A stretch of 64,000 bases of DNA from Fibrisoma montanum (GCF_003583365.1 NZ_QXED01000003.1:682001-746000), one strand, 5' to 3'. Shown: positions 53,358 to 63,085, counted from the stretch's first letter. Numbers and translations: made by a program. The notes: generated by a model from the sequence alone, not told the origin.

Positions 53358-54116
53358 ATGAAGTTAACCCTCGTAGGTGCGGGTCCTGGCGATCCGGAAC
53401 TGATAACCCTTAAAGGTATTAAGGCCCTCAAAGCCGCCGACGTCGTCATGTACGATGCGCTGGTGTCTGCTGAGTTGCTGGACTATTGCCGTCCCGAGGC
53501 ACTCAAGGTCTACGTCGGCAAACGCCGGGGTGCGTATTCGTGCATGCAGGAAGATATTAACCCGCTGATCGTGCACTACGCCCAGCAGTACGGCCATGTG
53601 GTGCGCCTGAAAGGTGGCGACTCGTTCGTGTTTGGCCGCGGGTACGAAGAAATGGAGTACGCCCGCCAATACGGTATCGAGACGGAGGTGATTCCTGGTA
53701 TTTCAAGTAGTTACGCCGTTCCGGCCAGCGCGGGCATTCCGTTGACAACGCGCGGGGTTTCCGAAAGCTTCTGGGTCGTAACGGGTACGACAAAAGAAGG
53801 CAAGCTTTCCGGAGATCTTCAGTTAGCGGCTCAATCGTCGGCTACGGTCGTGATTCTGATGGGTATGCATAAACTGGAGCAGATTGCCGCCCTGTTCACT
53901 CAGGTTGGCAAAGCGGAAACGCCGGTCGCCATCGTTCAAAACGGGACACTGCCCGACGAGCGGGTGGTTGTGGGCCGCGTTTCAGACATAGTCGAGAAGG
54001 TAGAGGAGTCCAATGTGGGCAATCCGGCTGTGATTGTGATTGGCGAAGTAGCGGGCCTGCGGAACGTGGATTATTTCCAGTTCGTGAATGCTACCGTCAG
54101 CGAATCGGCCGAATAA
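53358..54116 (+). CDS. cobA: Uroporphyrinogen-III C-methyltransferase
   Basis: Methylates uroporphyrinogen III twice with S-adenosylmethionine to precorrin-2, the first step to siroheme. 252 residues from ATG 53358; an open extension of 21 codons lies in the inverted repeat. Motifs: VGAGPGDPELITLKG at the N-terminus, YDALVSAELL, KRRGAYSCMQEDINPLIV, VVRLKGGDSFVFGRG and EVIPGISSSYAVPA. Single-domain form; the dehydrogenase/ferrochelatase partner is not in the window. Directly serves the siroheme enzyme encoded upstream. Confidence 0.96.
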   Translation: MKLTLVGAGPGDPELITLKGIKALKAADVVMYDALVSAELLDYCRPEALKVYVGKRRGAYSCMQEDINPLIVHYAQQYGHVVRLKGGDSFVFGRGYEEMEYARQYGIETEVIPGISSSYAVPASAGIPLTTRGVSESFWVVTGTTKEGKLSGDLQLAAQSSATVVILMGMHKLEQIAALFTQVGKAETPVAIVQNGTLPDERVVVGRVSDIVEKVEESNVGNPAVIVIGEVAGLRNVDYFQFVNATVSESAE

Positions 54117-54145
54117 GCGAAGTACACAAACAACCTGAATAGATG

Positions 54146-54171
54146 ACGGGCGGCTTCGGCGGCCCGTTTTT
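54146..54171 (+). terminator. Intrinsic terminator at the end of the sulfur operon
   Basis: ACGGGC (54146-54151) pairs with GCCCGT (54162-54167), with an inner GC/GC stem on a TTCG tetraloop, followed by a run of five Ts. About 30 nt after the cobA stop. Confidence 0.9.
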
Positions 54172-54322
54172 GTTTGGCGTCCTGTCTGTAACTCAACCGG
54201 CTTTCATCAGGTGCTGCCTGAATTCCGGAATCAGTAGGATAGTTCGTATATTTCCACCGCTTGAATGAGTCAGTTCACGGCCTAGTTCGTCCGTTTGACT
54301 GCTTTTTTTCTCCGCGGTCTGC

Positions 54323-55486
54323 ATGGATACCTTTACTTTTAATCACGACGGTCAACTGAATGACTTGTCCACAACGCAACCAATCCATTCGTTGGTTCAG
54401 CAGGAAGATACTACCCAGCCCAACCGCACACTCAGCCAGGAAGTTCGGAAGATTCTTCTTCGGGCGGCTGTGTTTACTGGTGTGTTCATGGGAATTATCT
54501 CGCTGCTTTTTTACGAGGTAATCGACGTAGAGCCCGTACCGGGGGCGGCTGTTTTTTCGTTCATGCTGGCATTCGTTTTTACGATTCTGGTGTGGATGTT
54601 TAACATCTACCTCAACACCCGTCAGGGGCTTCCTTCGGTGTACCGCTGGGTCACTCCGGCGTATGATCTGCTTGTTCAGGTGGTGCTGTGTTTACTCTTC
54701 AGCGAAGGACTGCTGGGGCTCTGGACAGCCCTTGATGTCGCCTTGCGAATGGAAAGTGCGGGAACTGGTGATATTGCCGGTGTCCTGCAAGTGCGGGGAC
54801 TAATCATCGTTGCGTTCTCCCTGATCACGACGTGGGGAGTTCGGCAGGCGTTAGCGCAACAAAATGCCATGGGAATGATTTCCAGACTGACCGAAGAGAA
54901 TTTTCAGGCGCGGTATGAAGTACTCAAACAGCAGGTGAATCCGCATTTCCTGTTCAATTCGCTGAATATCCTGAAGGGAATGATCCGCACCCACAATCAG
55001 GATGCGGAGGAATACCTCATTAAACTGGCCGAGGTGTACCGGTATATCCTGCAAAGTTCGGCCAAAGAGCAAGTGACGATGACCGAGGAACTGGCAATTC
55101 TGGATGCCTACTATTACATGCTCAAGAACCGGTTTCGCGACGCGGTGGACCTCACCATCGACCTGTCGGCCGAAACCCGCCGTACGGTACTACCCCCGCT
55201 GACGTTTCAGATGCTGATGGAAAACTGCGTAAAGCACAACGTACTGACCCGCAGCCGAAAACTCCGTGTCAGCGTAACCGAAACCGAAGGCAACCTCTAT
55301 TTCCGGAATAACCTGCAACCGAAACAGTCGCTGCATTCGTCGAACCACGTGGGCCTCCAGAACCTGAGCCGACGGTACGAGTACCTCTGTGGAGAAACCC
55401 TGACCATCGAACAGGATGAAGAGTATTTTACGGTTGTTTTACCCATTATAGCCCCTGACCATGGACGTCCTGATTCTGGAAGATGA
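54323..55486 (+). CDS. LytS-type membrane histidine kinase
   Basis: 387 residues. Four membrane segments in the first 180 residues (ILLRAAVFTGVFMGIISLLFY, FSFMLAFVFTILVWMFNIYL and two more), then the His_kinase domain with His208 in VNPHFLFNSLNILKGMI, and an HATPase part with MLMENCVKHNVLT and NHVGLQNLSRRY. It overlaps the LytTR regulator gene by 26 nt in another frame, so they are coupled and form a two-component system. It lies upstream of the metal-efflux genes, a plausible target. Confidence 0.94.
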   Translation: MDTFTFNHDGQLNDLSTTQPIHSLVQQEDTTQPNRTLSQEVRKILLRAAVFTGVFMGIISLLFYEVIDVEPVPGAAVFSFMLAFVFTILVWMFNIYLNTRQGLPSVYRWVTPAYDLLVQVVLCLLFSEGLLGLWTALDVALRMESAGTGDIAGVLQVRGLIIVAFSLITTWGVRQALAQQNAMGMISRLTEENFQARYEVLKQQVNPHFLFNSLNILKGMIRTHNQDAEEYLIKLAEVYRYILQSSAKEQVTMTEELAILDAYYYMLKNRFRDAVDLTIDLSAETRRTVLPPLTFQMLMENCVKHNVLTRSRKLRVSVTETEGNLYFRNNLQPKQSLHSSNHVGLQNLSRRYEYLCGETLTIEQDEEYFTVVLPIIAPDHGRPDSGR

Positions 55487-56231
55487 GCTCATAACAGCCG
55501 AGGAGCTACAGCATTACATCCGCGATATCATACCGGGGGTTCAGATACTCGCCGTATTCGAAACCGTTGAGGAAGCCGTTGACTACCTGAGCGATCATGC
55601 CAGCCCCGATCTGATTTTTTCGGACATCCAACTGGCGGATGGGTTGAGCTTCGAGGTGTTCGAACAGGTTAACGTACGCTGCCCGGTTATCTTTTGCACA
55701 GCCTTCGACGAGTACGCCATGCAGGCTTTCAACGCCAACGGCATCGATTACGTGCTCAAACCCTTCGACCGTAAGGCTATTGCCGGTAGCCTGGCCAAGT
55801 TTAACGGTCTGCAAACGTATTTCCAGCAACATAACCAGGCCGACCTCAACGAACCGCTCCAACGACTCCTTAGCCAGCTCCGACCTGCTCAGCGCTCTAC
55901 GTTTCTGGTTAGTCAGAAAGGAAAGTACTACCCCGTATCCGTCAACGACATTGCGTTCTTCTACACCGAACACGAGGTCGTCTGGCTCCAGAAAACATCA
56001 GGTGAAAAATACCCCGTTGATTACACCCTCGATGAACTGGAAGCCTTACTCAACCCTACGCAGTTCTACCGGGCCAACCGGCAGTTCATCATCCGCTTTG
56101 AAGCCGTCAGGGAGTTTGAGCCGTACTTCAACCGCAAACTGCTGGTTCGGCTACAGCCTGCTACACCCGAACCGCTGGTCATCAGTAAGGCCAAAGCCCC
56201 GGAATTCATGCGCTGGCTGGAACAACGGTAG
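55461..56231 (+). CDS. LytTR-family response regulator
   Basis: 256 residues. Receiver domain with Asp55 (LIFSDIQLADGLSFEVF), and FDRKAI marking its end near 110; C-terminal LytTR DNA-binding domain (about 145-256; FLVSQKGKYYPVSVNDIAFFYTEH, FYRANRQFIIRFEAV). Cognate partner of the overlapping LytS-like kinase. The TolC gene of the efflux operon starts 159 nt downstream. Confidence 0.95.
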   Translation: MDVLILEDELITAEELQHYIRDIIPGVQILAVFETVEEAVDYLSDHASPDLIFSDIQLADGLSFEVFEQVNVRCPVIFCTAFDEYAMQAFNANGIDYVLKPFDRKAIAGSLAKFNGLQTYFQQHNQADLNEPLQRLLSQLRPAQRSTFLVSQKGKYYPVSVNDIAFFYTEHEVVWLQKTSGEKYPVDYTLDELEALLNPTQFYRANRQFIIRFEAVREFEPYFNRKLLVRLQPATPEPLVISKAKAPEFMRWLEQR

Positions 56232-56390
56232 TCTCTCCTACCCTTTCGTTTCTCTCCGCTGTCAATTGGCCCGTCAGCTTGTCCGGTTGACCCGCCAGAG
56301 TGCCCGTTTCAGTTGAATTATACCCCCACCCACTCGTCAGCCGGCTACTTTTGATTCATCGCTTAGGGAATACCTGTCTTTTACCCAGCC

Positions 56391-57668
56391 ATGAAACAAC
56401 TAGTAACGGGGCTCATGCTTATCCTGACCATCGGGCTGAGCCACGCCCAACCGACCACTGACACACTGCAGATGACGCTTCCTCAGGCCGAGGATCTGTT
56501 TCATCAACATAACCTGTCGCTACTGGCGACCCGACTGGGTATTGATGAATACCGGGCGTATCAGGCACAGGCCAGGCTCTTTGCTAATCCAGCAATCTAC
56601 ATTGAGCAGATGCCTTATAACCAGCAATCGCGCGAGTTCATGCCACTGGCACAAAGCAATTCCGAGCAGGTTATACAGGTGCAGCAACTGATTCTGCTGG
56701 CGGGAAAGCGGAACAAACAGATGGCTTTGGCCGCAACAAACACCCAACTGGCCGCCGATCGGTACGAAGACCTGATACGCACGCTGGTTTATCAACTACG
56801 TAGCACGTTCTACGAACTGCATTCTCTGCGGGAGTCCCTCCAGGTATATGACCAGGAAATCGGCACCCTAAACCAGACAGTAACCCTCTACCAGCAGCAG
56901 TATGACAAAGGCAACGTACCGCTGAAAGACCTGGCCCGGCTGAAAGCGTACCTGTTCAACCTTTCCACCGAACGGCAGCAACGGCTCGCTCAGATTGCCG
57001 ACGATCAATCGAACTTGGCCGTATTACTCAACGAGCCCCCAACGCTGGTTATCCAGCCCGTACTGACTGACACAGACCTGTCGATGGAGCGAAATCCGGC
57101 CCGGTTGACGCTTGACAGTCTTCTGGCCAAAGCCGACCGCAACCGCCCCGACTTACAGGCCTACCGCCACCAGGCTAAAAGCGAGCAGCAAAACCTGGCA
57201 CTACAAAAAGCCCTGGCTGTATCGGACCTCACGCTGCAAGGCACCTACGACCGGAACGCCGGCTATATTCCCAACTACTTTGGCGTAGGTGTTGGTGCAT
57301 CACTGCCATTTTTCAACAAGAATCAGGGCAACATCCAGGCCGCCCGCATCCGGACTAAAAGCAGCCAGCAGGCCACGTCAGCGTACGAACTTCAGATAGA
57401 AGGCGAAGTGCAAAGCTCGCTGCTCAAAGCCCGCCAGGCCGACCAGCTCTACCGTACGTTCGATCAGCATTTTAATGCCGATTTCGGCCGATTGATCGAT
57501 GGCGTAACGCTCAACTACCGTAAGCAAAACATTGATGTCGTGGAGTTTATCGATTTTTTCGACGCTTACAAAAACAACCAGATTCAGTACATCCAATTAC
57601 AAAATGACCGGCTACAACGGCTCGAAGAGCTGAACCTGGCCGTCGGCACCAACGCCTTCAGCAACTAA
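56391..57668 (+). CDS. TolC-family outer-membrane factor (CzcC/CusC-like)
   Basis: 425 residues with a signal peptide (MKQLVTGLMLILTIGLSHAQ). Two outer-membrane-factor repeats of long amphipathic helices (QMTLPQAEDLFHQHNLSLLATR, LAGKRNKQMALAATNTQLAADRYEDL, then LAKADRNRPDLQAYRHQAKSEQQNLALQKA) form the exit duct of a tripartite pump. First of three efflux genes; the adaptor gene follows after 22 nt. GVGVGASLPFFNKNQG is the conserved second-repeat strand. Confidence 0.92.
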   Translation: MKQLVTGLMLILTIGLSHAQPTTDTLQMTLPQAEDLFHQHNLSLLATRLGIDEYRAYQAQARLFANPAIYIEQMPYNQQSREFMPLAQSNSEQVIQVQQLILLAGKRNKQMALAATNTQLAADRYEDLIRTLVYQLRSTFYELHSLRESLQVYDQEIGTLNQTVTLYQQQYDKGNVPLKDLARLKAYLFNLSTERQQRLAQIADDQSNLAVLLNEPPTLVIQPVLTDTDLSMERNPARLTLDSLLAKADRNRPDLQAYRHQAKSEQQNLALQKALAVSDLTLQGTYDRNAGYIPNYFGVGVGASLPFFNKNQGNIQAARIRTKSSQQATSAYELQIEGEVQSSLLKARQADQLYRTFDQHFNADFGRLIDGVTLNYRKQNIDVVEFIDFFDAYKNNQIQYIQLQNDRLQRLEELNLAVGTNAFSN

Positions 57669-57690
57669 CCAAACCGGATTCAACGCGATC

Positions 57691-58803
57691 ATGAGCACAA
57701 TAAAACATACGTGGCGGGCACTGCCCTTCGTCGGGCTGCTGGGCATCCTGCTGGCTGGCGGTTTAGCTGGGTGCCAGTCTGAAGCGTCATCTACCGACAG
57801 TACGTCGGCAGCGAACAAACCCGTTGACCTGCTGGCTTCGGCCAGGTTTGACACCGCCCGGTTGACAACCGTCACAAACGAGCTGAACTTGACGGGTAAA
57901 ATCACCTTCAACCAGGACAAAGTTGTGAAGGTGTTCCCGCTGGTCGGCGGACACATTGAAGCTGTTAAAGCTGAATTGGGCGCGTATGTGCAGGCGGGTC
58001 AGGTGCTGGCCATCATCCGGTCGGGTGAGATGGCCGACGTAGAGCAGCAGGCCATTGCCGCCAAGGGACAACTGGCGGTAGCGCACAAAACCATGCAGGT
58101 AACCGAAGACATGGCGCAGGGTGGGCTGGCCTCGCAGCGCGATTTAGTGGCAGCTCGTGAGCAGCTACAGGCGGCCAAGGGCGAGCTTAATCGTGTCAAC
58201 GAACGCCGAAGCATTCTGGGAAGCAAAGGCTCATCGGTTTACCTGGTCAAAGCACCCGTCAGCGGATTTGTGGTGGAGAAAAGCGCGGCACAAGGCATGG
58301 AACTCCGCTCCGACGACCCGGAAAACCTGTTTACCATCTCCAACCTTGACCACGTCTGGGTAATGGCTAACGTCTATGAATCGGACCTGGCCAACGTCCA
58401 CGAAGGCGATAAGGCGCGTATCTCAACCCTTTCGTACCCCGACAAGGTCTTTTCCGGCCGAATCGATAAAGTGTTCAACGTACTTGACCCCGACAGTAAG
58501 ACCGAGAAAGTCCGGATTACGCTGGCCAACGCTGATAACAGCCTCAAGCCCGAGATGTTCGCTAACGTGACCGTCGAGTACGCCGGGCACGATCAGCGGG
58601 TAGCCATTCCGTCGAATGCAGTCGTATTCGACCAGAGCCGCAACTTCGTAGTGGTTGTCAATGCCCAGCATCATCCGGTCGTACGGGAGATTGACATTTT
58701 CAAGACCGCCGGAACTACAACTTACCTCAACGGCGGCCTCAACCCCGGCGATCGCGTTGTGACGGAAAACCAACTGCTGATCTATAACGCACTGGGAAAT
58801 TAA
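57691..58803 (+). CDS. RND efflux periplasmic adaptor (CzcB/CusB-like) lipoprotein
   Basis: 370 residues. Signal peptide with lipobox LAGC, Cys28 lipidated. Then the membrane-fusion-protein order: beta-barrel/lipoyl half (LTGKITFNQDKVVKVFPLVGGHIEAV), helical hairpin (VEQQAIAAKGQLAVAHKTMQV...LQAAKGELNRVNERR), second lipoyl half (YLVKAPVSGFVVEKSAAQGMEL) and membrane-proximal barrel (GDRVVTENQLLIYN). Links the CzcA-like pump to the TolC-like duct. No His/Met-rich metal-binding tail is seen. Confidence 0.94.
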   Translation: MSTIKHTWRALPFVGLLGILLAGGLAGCQSEASSTDSTSAANKPVDLLASARFDTARLTTVTNELNLTGKITFNQDKVVKVFPLVGGHIEAVKAELGAYVQAGQVLAIIRSGEMADVEQQAIAAKGQLAVAHKTMQVTEDMAQGGLASQRDLVAAREQLQAAKGELNRVNERRSILGSKGSSVYLVKAPVSGFVVEKSAAQGMELRSDDPENLFTISNLDHVWVMANVYESDLANVHEGDKARISTLSYPDKVFSGRIDKVFNVLDPDSKTEKVRITLANADNSLKPEMFANVTVEYAGHDQRVAIPSNAVVFDQSRNFVVVVNAQHHPVVREIDIFKTAGTTTYLNGGLNPGDRVVTENQLLIYNALGN

Positions 58804-58911
58804 AGAGTGAAACAGCGAACCGCCGAGAACGAGAATGTTTAGCAGAGCGGCTATTCACTCCGCTTCGGCGATGGTCCACCATTGCAGTCCAATTTCACTC
58901 ATTCACTCTTT
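58802..58911 (+). repeat. Intra-operon nested inverted repeat between adaptor and RND pump genes
   Basis: AAAGAGTGAA (58802-58811, including the stop codon) pairs with TTCACTCTTT (58902-58911). Inside lie CGCCGA (58821-58826) with TCGGCG (58865-58870) and AGCGG (58846-58850) with CCGCT (58860-58864). The right side repeats TCACTCATTCACTC, the same word as in the sulfite reductase-cobA spacer. It ends 21 nt before the ATG at 58933. Confidence 0.8.
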
Positions 58912-58932
58912 CGCTCTTTGAAAGAAAAGGTC

Positions 58933-61900
58933 ATGAACAAATTCATCAAAAGCATACTCACGTTCTCGCTGAAGAACAAGTTCTTCGTTTTCTTCCTGAC
59001 GGCTCTGACGGTGGTGGCGGGCTACATCAGCTACCAGAACACGCCGATCGAAGCGTTTCCGGACGTAACCAACACGCGTATCACGATCATTACGCAGTGG
59101 CCGGGCCGCTCAGCTGAGGAAGTAGAGAAGTTTGTTACGATTCCGGTCGAGATTGGCCTGAACTCCGTACAGAAGAAGACGGACATTCGCTCCACTACGT
59201 TGTTTGGCCTATCAGTGGTCAACGTCATGTTCGACGACGGTGTCGACGACGCCTTCGCCCGCCAGCAGGTCAATAACCTGCTCGGCAACGTTGACCTGCC
59301 CGAAGGCATCAAGCCCGAAGTGCAGCCCCCTTACGGCCCAACCGGCGAAATCTTCCGCTACACCCTGGATTCGCCAACGCGCACGGTCCGCGAACTGAAA
59401 ACAGTGCAGGACTGGGTGATTGACCGCCAATTGAAAAGCGTACCGGGCGTCGCCGACGTAGTGAGCTTCGGTGGCGAGGCTAAAACTTACGAAATCACCG
59501 TTGATCCGCGTCGGCTCGCCGACTACGACATTACGCCCCTGCAACTGTACCAGGCAGTGGCCAGTTCCAACGTCAACGTTGGGGGCGACGTGATCGAGAA
59601 AAACTCCGAGGCCTACGTGGTACGCGGTATTGGTCTCCTCAAAAACCAGCAGGACATTCAGAATATCGTCATCAAGAACGTGAAGGGAACGCCCATCATG
59701 GTGCGCAACGTAGCGCAGGTGTCGGAGTCGGCCTTACCGCGGCTGGGGCAGGCTGGCCGCGACCAGCAGAACGACGTGGTGGAAGGGGTTGTAGTTATGC
59801 GCAAGGGCGAAAACCCCAGTGAGGTGATCGAGCGCGTAAAGGCGAAGATCGACGAACTGAACACCACCATTTTGCCGTCGGATGTGAAGATTAATACGTT
59901 TTACAACCGCGAAACGCTGATTCACTTCGCTACGCATACGGTCACCCACAACCTGATTGAAGGCATCGTGTTCGTAACGGTGATCGTGTTCCTGTTCATG
60001 GCCGACTGGCGGACGACGATTACCGTATCGATCGTCATCCCGCTGGCCCTGCTGTTCGCGTTTATCTGCCTGCGGCTAAAAGGTATGTCGGCCAACCTGC
60101 TGTCGATGGGGGCCATTGACTTTGGGATTATCGTCGACGGCGCTGTGGTGATGGTCGAAGGTATTTTCGTTACGCTTGACGAACTGGCCCACCGCGAAGG
60201 CATGGCAAAATTCAATCGGCTGGCCAAACTCGGCATCCTGCGTAAAACCGGCACCGAAATGGGTAAAGCCATCTTCTTTTCCAAAGCTATCATCATCACG
60301 TGTCTGATCCCGATTTTTTCGTTCCAGAAGGTTGAAGGCAAGATGTTTTCACCCCTGGCGTGGACACTCGGCTTTGCCCTGCTGGGTGCGCTCCTCTTCA
60401 CGCTGACGCTCGTACCAGTACTGGCCAGTATTCTGATGAAAAAGAACGTCCGTGAAAAGCATAATGTCTTTGTCGAATTCCTGACGAAGCGGACAATGGG
60501 GGCATTCTCGTTCACGTTTGCCCACAAAAAACTGAGCCTGCTTGTAGCTGCGGTAGTAGTGGTAATTGGGCTGGCCGGCTTCAACCTGCTGGGTACCGAA
60601 TTCCTGCCTGAACTGAATGAAGGGTCAATCTACGTGCGGGCGTCTATGCCGATGAGTATTTCGCTGCCCGAGTCAGTACGGCTCACGACGCAGATGCGGC
60701 ATATTTTTGAAGAGTTTCCCGAAGTGAAGGGCGTTATCTCGCAGACCGGCCGACCCAACGACGGCACCGACCCGACGGGCTTCTACAACGTGGAGTTTCT
60801 GGTCGATATTTATCCGAAAGATGAGTGGGCCGAACGCCGGGGCGGGCACGACATCACCAAGCAGGAGTTAATAGCGCAGATGCAGGATAAACTCAAGATC
60901 TTCCCCGGCGTAGATTTCGGGTTCTCGCAGCCGATCATGGACAACGTAGCCGAAGCGGTGTCGGGCGTGAAAGGGTCAATTGCGGTTAAAATTTATGGAA
61001 ACGATTTAACAATTCTGGCAGACAAAGCCAGTCAGGTAGACAAGCAACTGTCCACGGTAGCCGGAATCGAAGACCTCGGCGTTATCAAAAATATTGGTCA
61101 GCCCGAAATGCGCGTCGAATTGGACGAGTACAAGCTGGCGGTGTATGGCGTCAACAAAGCCGATGCACAGGCGGTGATTGAAATGGCGATTGGCGGAAAA
61201 GCGGCCACGCAGATTTACGAAGGTGAGCGCAAATTTGACCTTCGTATCCGGTACGAGCCGCAATTCCGTAAAACGGAAACCGAGATCGCCAACCTGATGG
61301 TACCCACCCAGAACGGAACGCAGATTCCGATAAAGGAAATTGCCCGGGTGTACACCCAGACCGGACCGGTGCTGATTTTCCGGGAAGGAAGTCAGCGGTT
61401 CACCGCGGTTAAGTTTTCGGTACGGGGCCGCGACATGGGCAGCGCCATTGCCGAAGCGCAGAAGAAAGTAAATGAGGCTGTCAAACTACCGTCGGGCTAC
61501 ACCATGAAGTGGGCGGGCGATTTCGAAAACCAGCAACGCGCCACCAAGCGGCTGGGTCAGGTAGTACCCGTGAGCTTGCTGATGATTTTCTTTATTCTGT
61601 TCGTGCTCTTCGGCAACGTTAAAGACGCCGGGCTGGTGCTGTTCAACGTACCATTCGCGATTATCGGCGGCATCGCGGCTCTGCTCATTACGCACGTCAA
61701 CTTCAGCATCTCGGCCGGCATCGGGTTTATCGCGCTCTTCGGAATCTGTATCCAGAATGGAGTTATTCTAATCTCGGTCTTTAAGAAGAATCTGAAAAAC
61801 CGGCTCTCGCTCGATCAGGCGATCATGCAGGGAGTGCTGTCGCGGGTACGGCCGGTGGTTATGACAGCCATGATGGCGGCCATCGGCCTGATTCCGGCGG

Positions 61901-62082
61901 CTGTGTCGACAGGCATTGGGTCGGAAACCTCAAAACCACTGGCCATTGTAGTGATTGGCGGTCTGATTACCGCTACGTTGCTCACACTGTTGATTTTTCC
62001 ACTGATCTTCTACGGCTTCTACAAGGGAAAGGTACAGGAGCAGCCCACCAATTCGCAGGAAGAAGAACTGGTCGAAGCGTAA
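58933..62082 (+). CDS. CzcA/CusA-family heavy-metal RND efflux pump
   Basis: Proton-driven inner-membrane transporter, 1049 residues from ATG 58933 (17 in-frame codons upstream fall in the repeat). Family features: FPDVTNTRITIITQWPGRSAEEVEKFVTIPVE near the N-terminus, the fourth membrane segment MGAIDFGIIVDGAVVMVEG with the proton-relay acidic residues DFG..VDG...E that mark heavy-metal RND pumps, GTEFLPELNEGSIYVRASMP in the porter domain, and NGVILISVFKKNL. Which metal (Co/Zn/Cd, Ni, Cu/Ag) cannot be fixed from sequence. Operon: outer-membrane factor, adaptor, pump; closed by a terminator. Confidence 0.96.
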   Translation: MNKFIKSILTFSLKNKFFVFFLTALTVVAGYISYQNTPIEAFPDVTNTRITIITQWPGRSAEEVEKFVTIPVEIGLNSVQKKTDIRSTTLFGLSVVNVMFDDGVDDAFARQQVNNLLGNVDLPEGIKPEVQPPYGPTGEIFRYTLDSPTRTVRELKTVQDWVIDRQLKSVPGVADVVSFGGEAKTYEITVDPRRLADYDITPLQLYQAVASSNVNVGGDVIEKNSEAYVVRGIGLLKNQQDIQNIVIKNVKGTPIMVRNVAQVSESALPRLGQAGRDQQNDVVEGVVVMRKGENPSEVIERVKAKIDELNTTILPSDVKINTFYNRETLIHFATHTVTHNLIEGIVFVTVIVFLFMADWRTTITVSIVIPLALLFAFICLRLKGMSANLLSMGAIDFGIIVDGAVVMVEGIFVTLDELAHREGMAKFNRLAKLGILRKTGTEMGKAIFFSKAIIITCLIPIFSFQKVEGKMFSPLAWTLGFALLGALLFTLTLVPVLASILMKKNVREKHNVFVEFLTKRTMGAFSFTFAHKKLSLLVAAVVVVIGLAGFNLLGTEFLPELNEGSIYVRASMPMSISLPESVRLTTQMRHIFEEFPEVKGVISQTGRPNDGTDPTGFYNVEFLVDIYPKDEWAERRGGHDITKQELIAQMQDKLKIFPGVDFGFSQPIMDNVAEAVSGVKGSIAVKIYGNDLTILADKASQVDKQLSTVAGIEDLGVIKNIGQPEMRVELDEYKLAVYGVNKADAQAVIEMAIGGKAATQIYEGERKFDLRIRYEPQFRKTETEIANLMVPTQNGTQIPIKEIARVYTQTGPVLIFREGSQRFTAVKFSVRGRDMGSAIAEAQKKVNEAVKLPSGYTMKWAGDFENQQRATKRLGQVVPVSLLMIFFILFVLFGNVKDAGLVLFNVPFAIIGGIAALLITHVNFSISAGIGFIALFGICIQNGVILISVFKKNLKNRLSLDQAIMQGVLSRVRPVVMTAMMAAIGLIPAAVSTGIGSETSKPLAIVVIGGLITATLLTLLIFPLIFYGFYKGKVQEQPTNSQEEELVEA

Positions 62083-62103
62083 CGATCGAGGTCTCTGTTG
62101 CTC

Positions 62104-62140
62104 CCAAACGTGCTCAGCTTTACCGAGCACGTTTGGTTTT
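62104..62140 (+). terminator. Intrinsic terminator of the efflux operon
   Basis: CCAAACGTGCTC (62104-62115) pairs exactly with GAGCACGTTTGG (62125-62136), 9-nt loop, then TTTT. Starts 21 nt after the pump stop. Confidence 0.9.
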
Positions 62141-62220
62141 CTAATCCGTTACACATACGCCCATCCGGACGAGCTAACGCGAAGTGTACACTGTCACCTC
62201 AACGAAATAGCCGTACCGTG

Positions 62221-62272
62221 AGCGTAGGGACACCTACGCTGTATTTCCACTCACATTAGGTTTGTATTTTTG
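62221..62272 (+). promoter_or_regulatory. Hairpin and candidate promoter of the MBL hydrolase gene
   Basis: TATTTTTG (62265-62272) matches TAnnTTTG; TTTC (62244-62247), 17 nt upstream, is a one-base variant of the -33 TTTG. Just before it AGCGTAGG (62221-62228) pairs with CCTACGCT (62233-62240), a possible operator or short hairpin. A second -7-like TAGGTTTG at 62257-62264 overlaps. Confidence 0.4.
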
Positions 62273-62292
62273 CGCAAACGTTCCTTACTAAA

Positions 62293-63030
62293 ATGAACAT
62301 GACCTGGCACTGCCTTGACGTTCCTTTTACCTTCAACGGCATCAACGATACATTGCATCCGGTCATCCTGCGTAACCAGCGCGAAACGCTGGTAATCGAC
62401 TGTGGGTACGCAGGATTTATGCCCCGGTTCGAAACCGCGGCCAATCGGCATGGTCTGTCGCTGGCCGATCTTACAGGCGTCATCATTTCCCACCACGACA
62501 TCGACCACGTCGGTGGCCTGTATGAACTTAAACAGCAGTATCCTTCGCTAAAAGTCTACGCATCGCCCGTTGAAGCCGCTTCCATTACGGGGCAGGTTAA
62601 ATCGGCCCGGCTACTGCAGGCGGAAAACTTGTTTCCTTCTTTACCCGACGATCAAAAACCAGGCGCCCTGGCTTTTCAGCAACGGTTAAGCAGCATTCGG
62701 CCGGTACACGTTGACGCTATGCTATCCTCCGGCGATCAGTCGGCAATCTGGGACGATGTTCAAATCATTGACACCCCAGGTCATACCCCTGGACACATTT
62801 CGGTGTATCTGCCCAGTTCCCGAACCCTGATTGCCTGCGATGCGCTGGTGGTCGAAAACGGTGCGTTCAACCTTGCCAATCCCCACTTTGCAATTGACCT
62901 GAAGCAGGCCGTGGACTCGGTCAGAACATTGCAGTCGTTGACCATTGACCGGGTTATCTGCTATCATGGAGGCCTAATGGAAGGGGCTGTCCAGCAAAAA
63001 CTAGCTGAACTCCTTTCCCGCTATACGTAA
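62293..63030 (+). CDS. MBL-fold metallo-hydrolase
   Basis: 245 residues, no signal peptide, cytosolic. Metal ligands: His-His-Asp-Ile-Asp-His at residues 67-72 within ISHHDIDHVGGLYEL, then IIDTPGHTPGHISVYLP, Asp in LIACDALVV and a last His in VICYHGGLMEG. The order is that of beta-lactamase-fold hydrolases; many thiol-ester, lactone and phosphodiester substrates exist in this family and none can be chosen here. Stands alone, converging on the CvpA-CAP gene. Confidence 0.92.
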   Translation: MNMTWHCLDVPFTFNGINDTLHPVILRNQRETLVIDCGYAGFMPRFETAANRHGLSLADLTGVIISHHDIDHVGGLYELKQQYPSLKVYASPVEAASITGQVKSARLLQAENLFPSLPDDQKPGALAFQQRLSSIRPVHVDAMLSSGDQSAIWDDVQIIDTPGHTPGHISVYLPSSRTLIACDALVVENGAFNLANPHFAIDLKQAVDSVRTLQSLTIDRVICYHGGLMEGAVQQKLAELLSRYT

Positions 63031-63085
63031 GAACACCTGACCTCGATCCTGATCCGCCCGGCTTAGCCAGTGCGGAGAACGGGAA

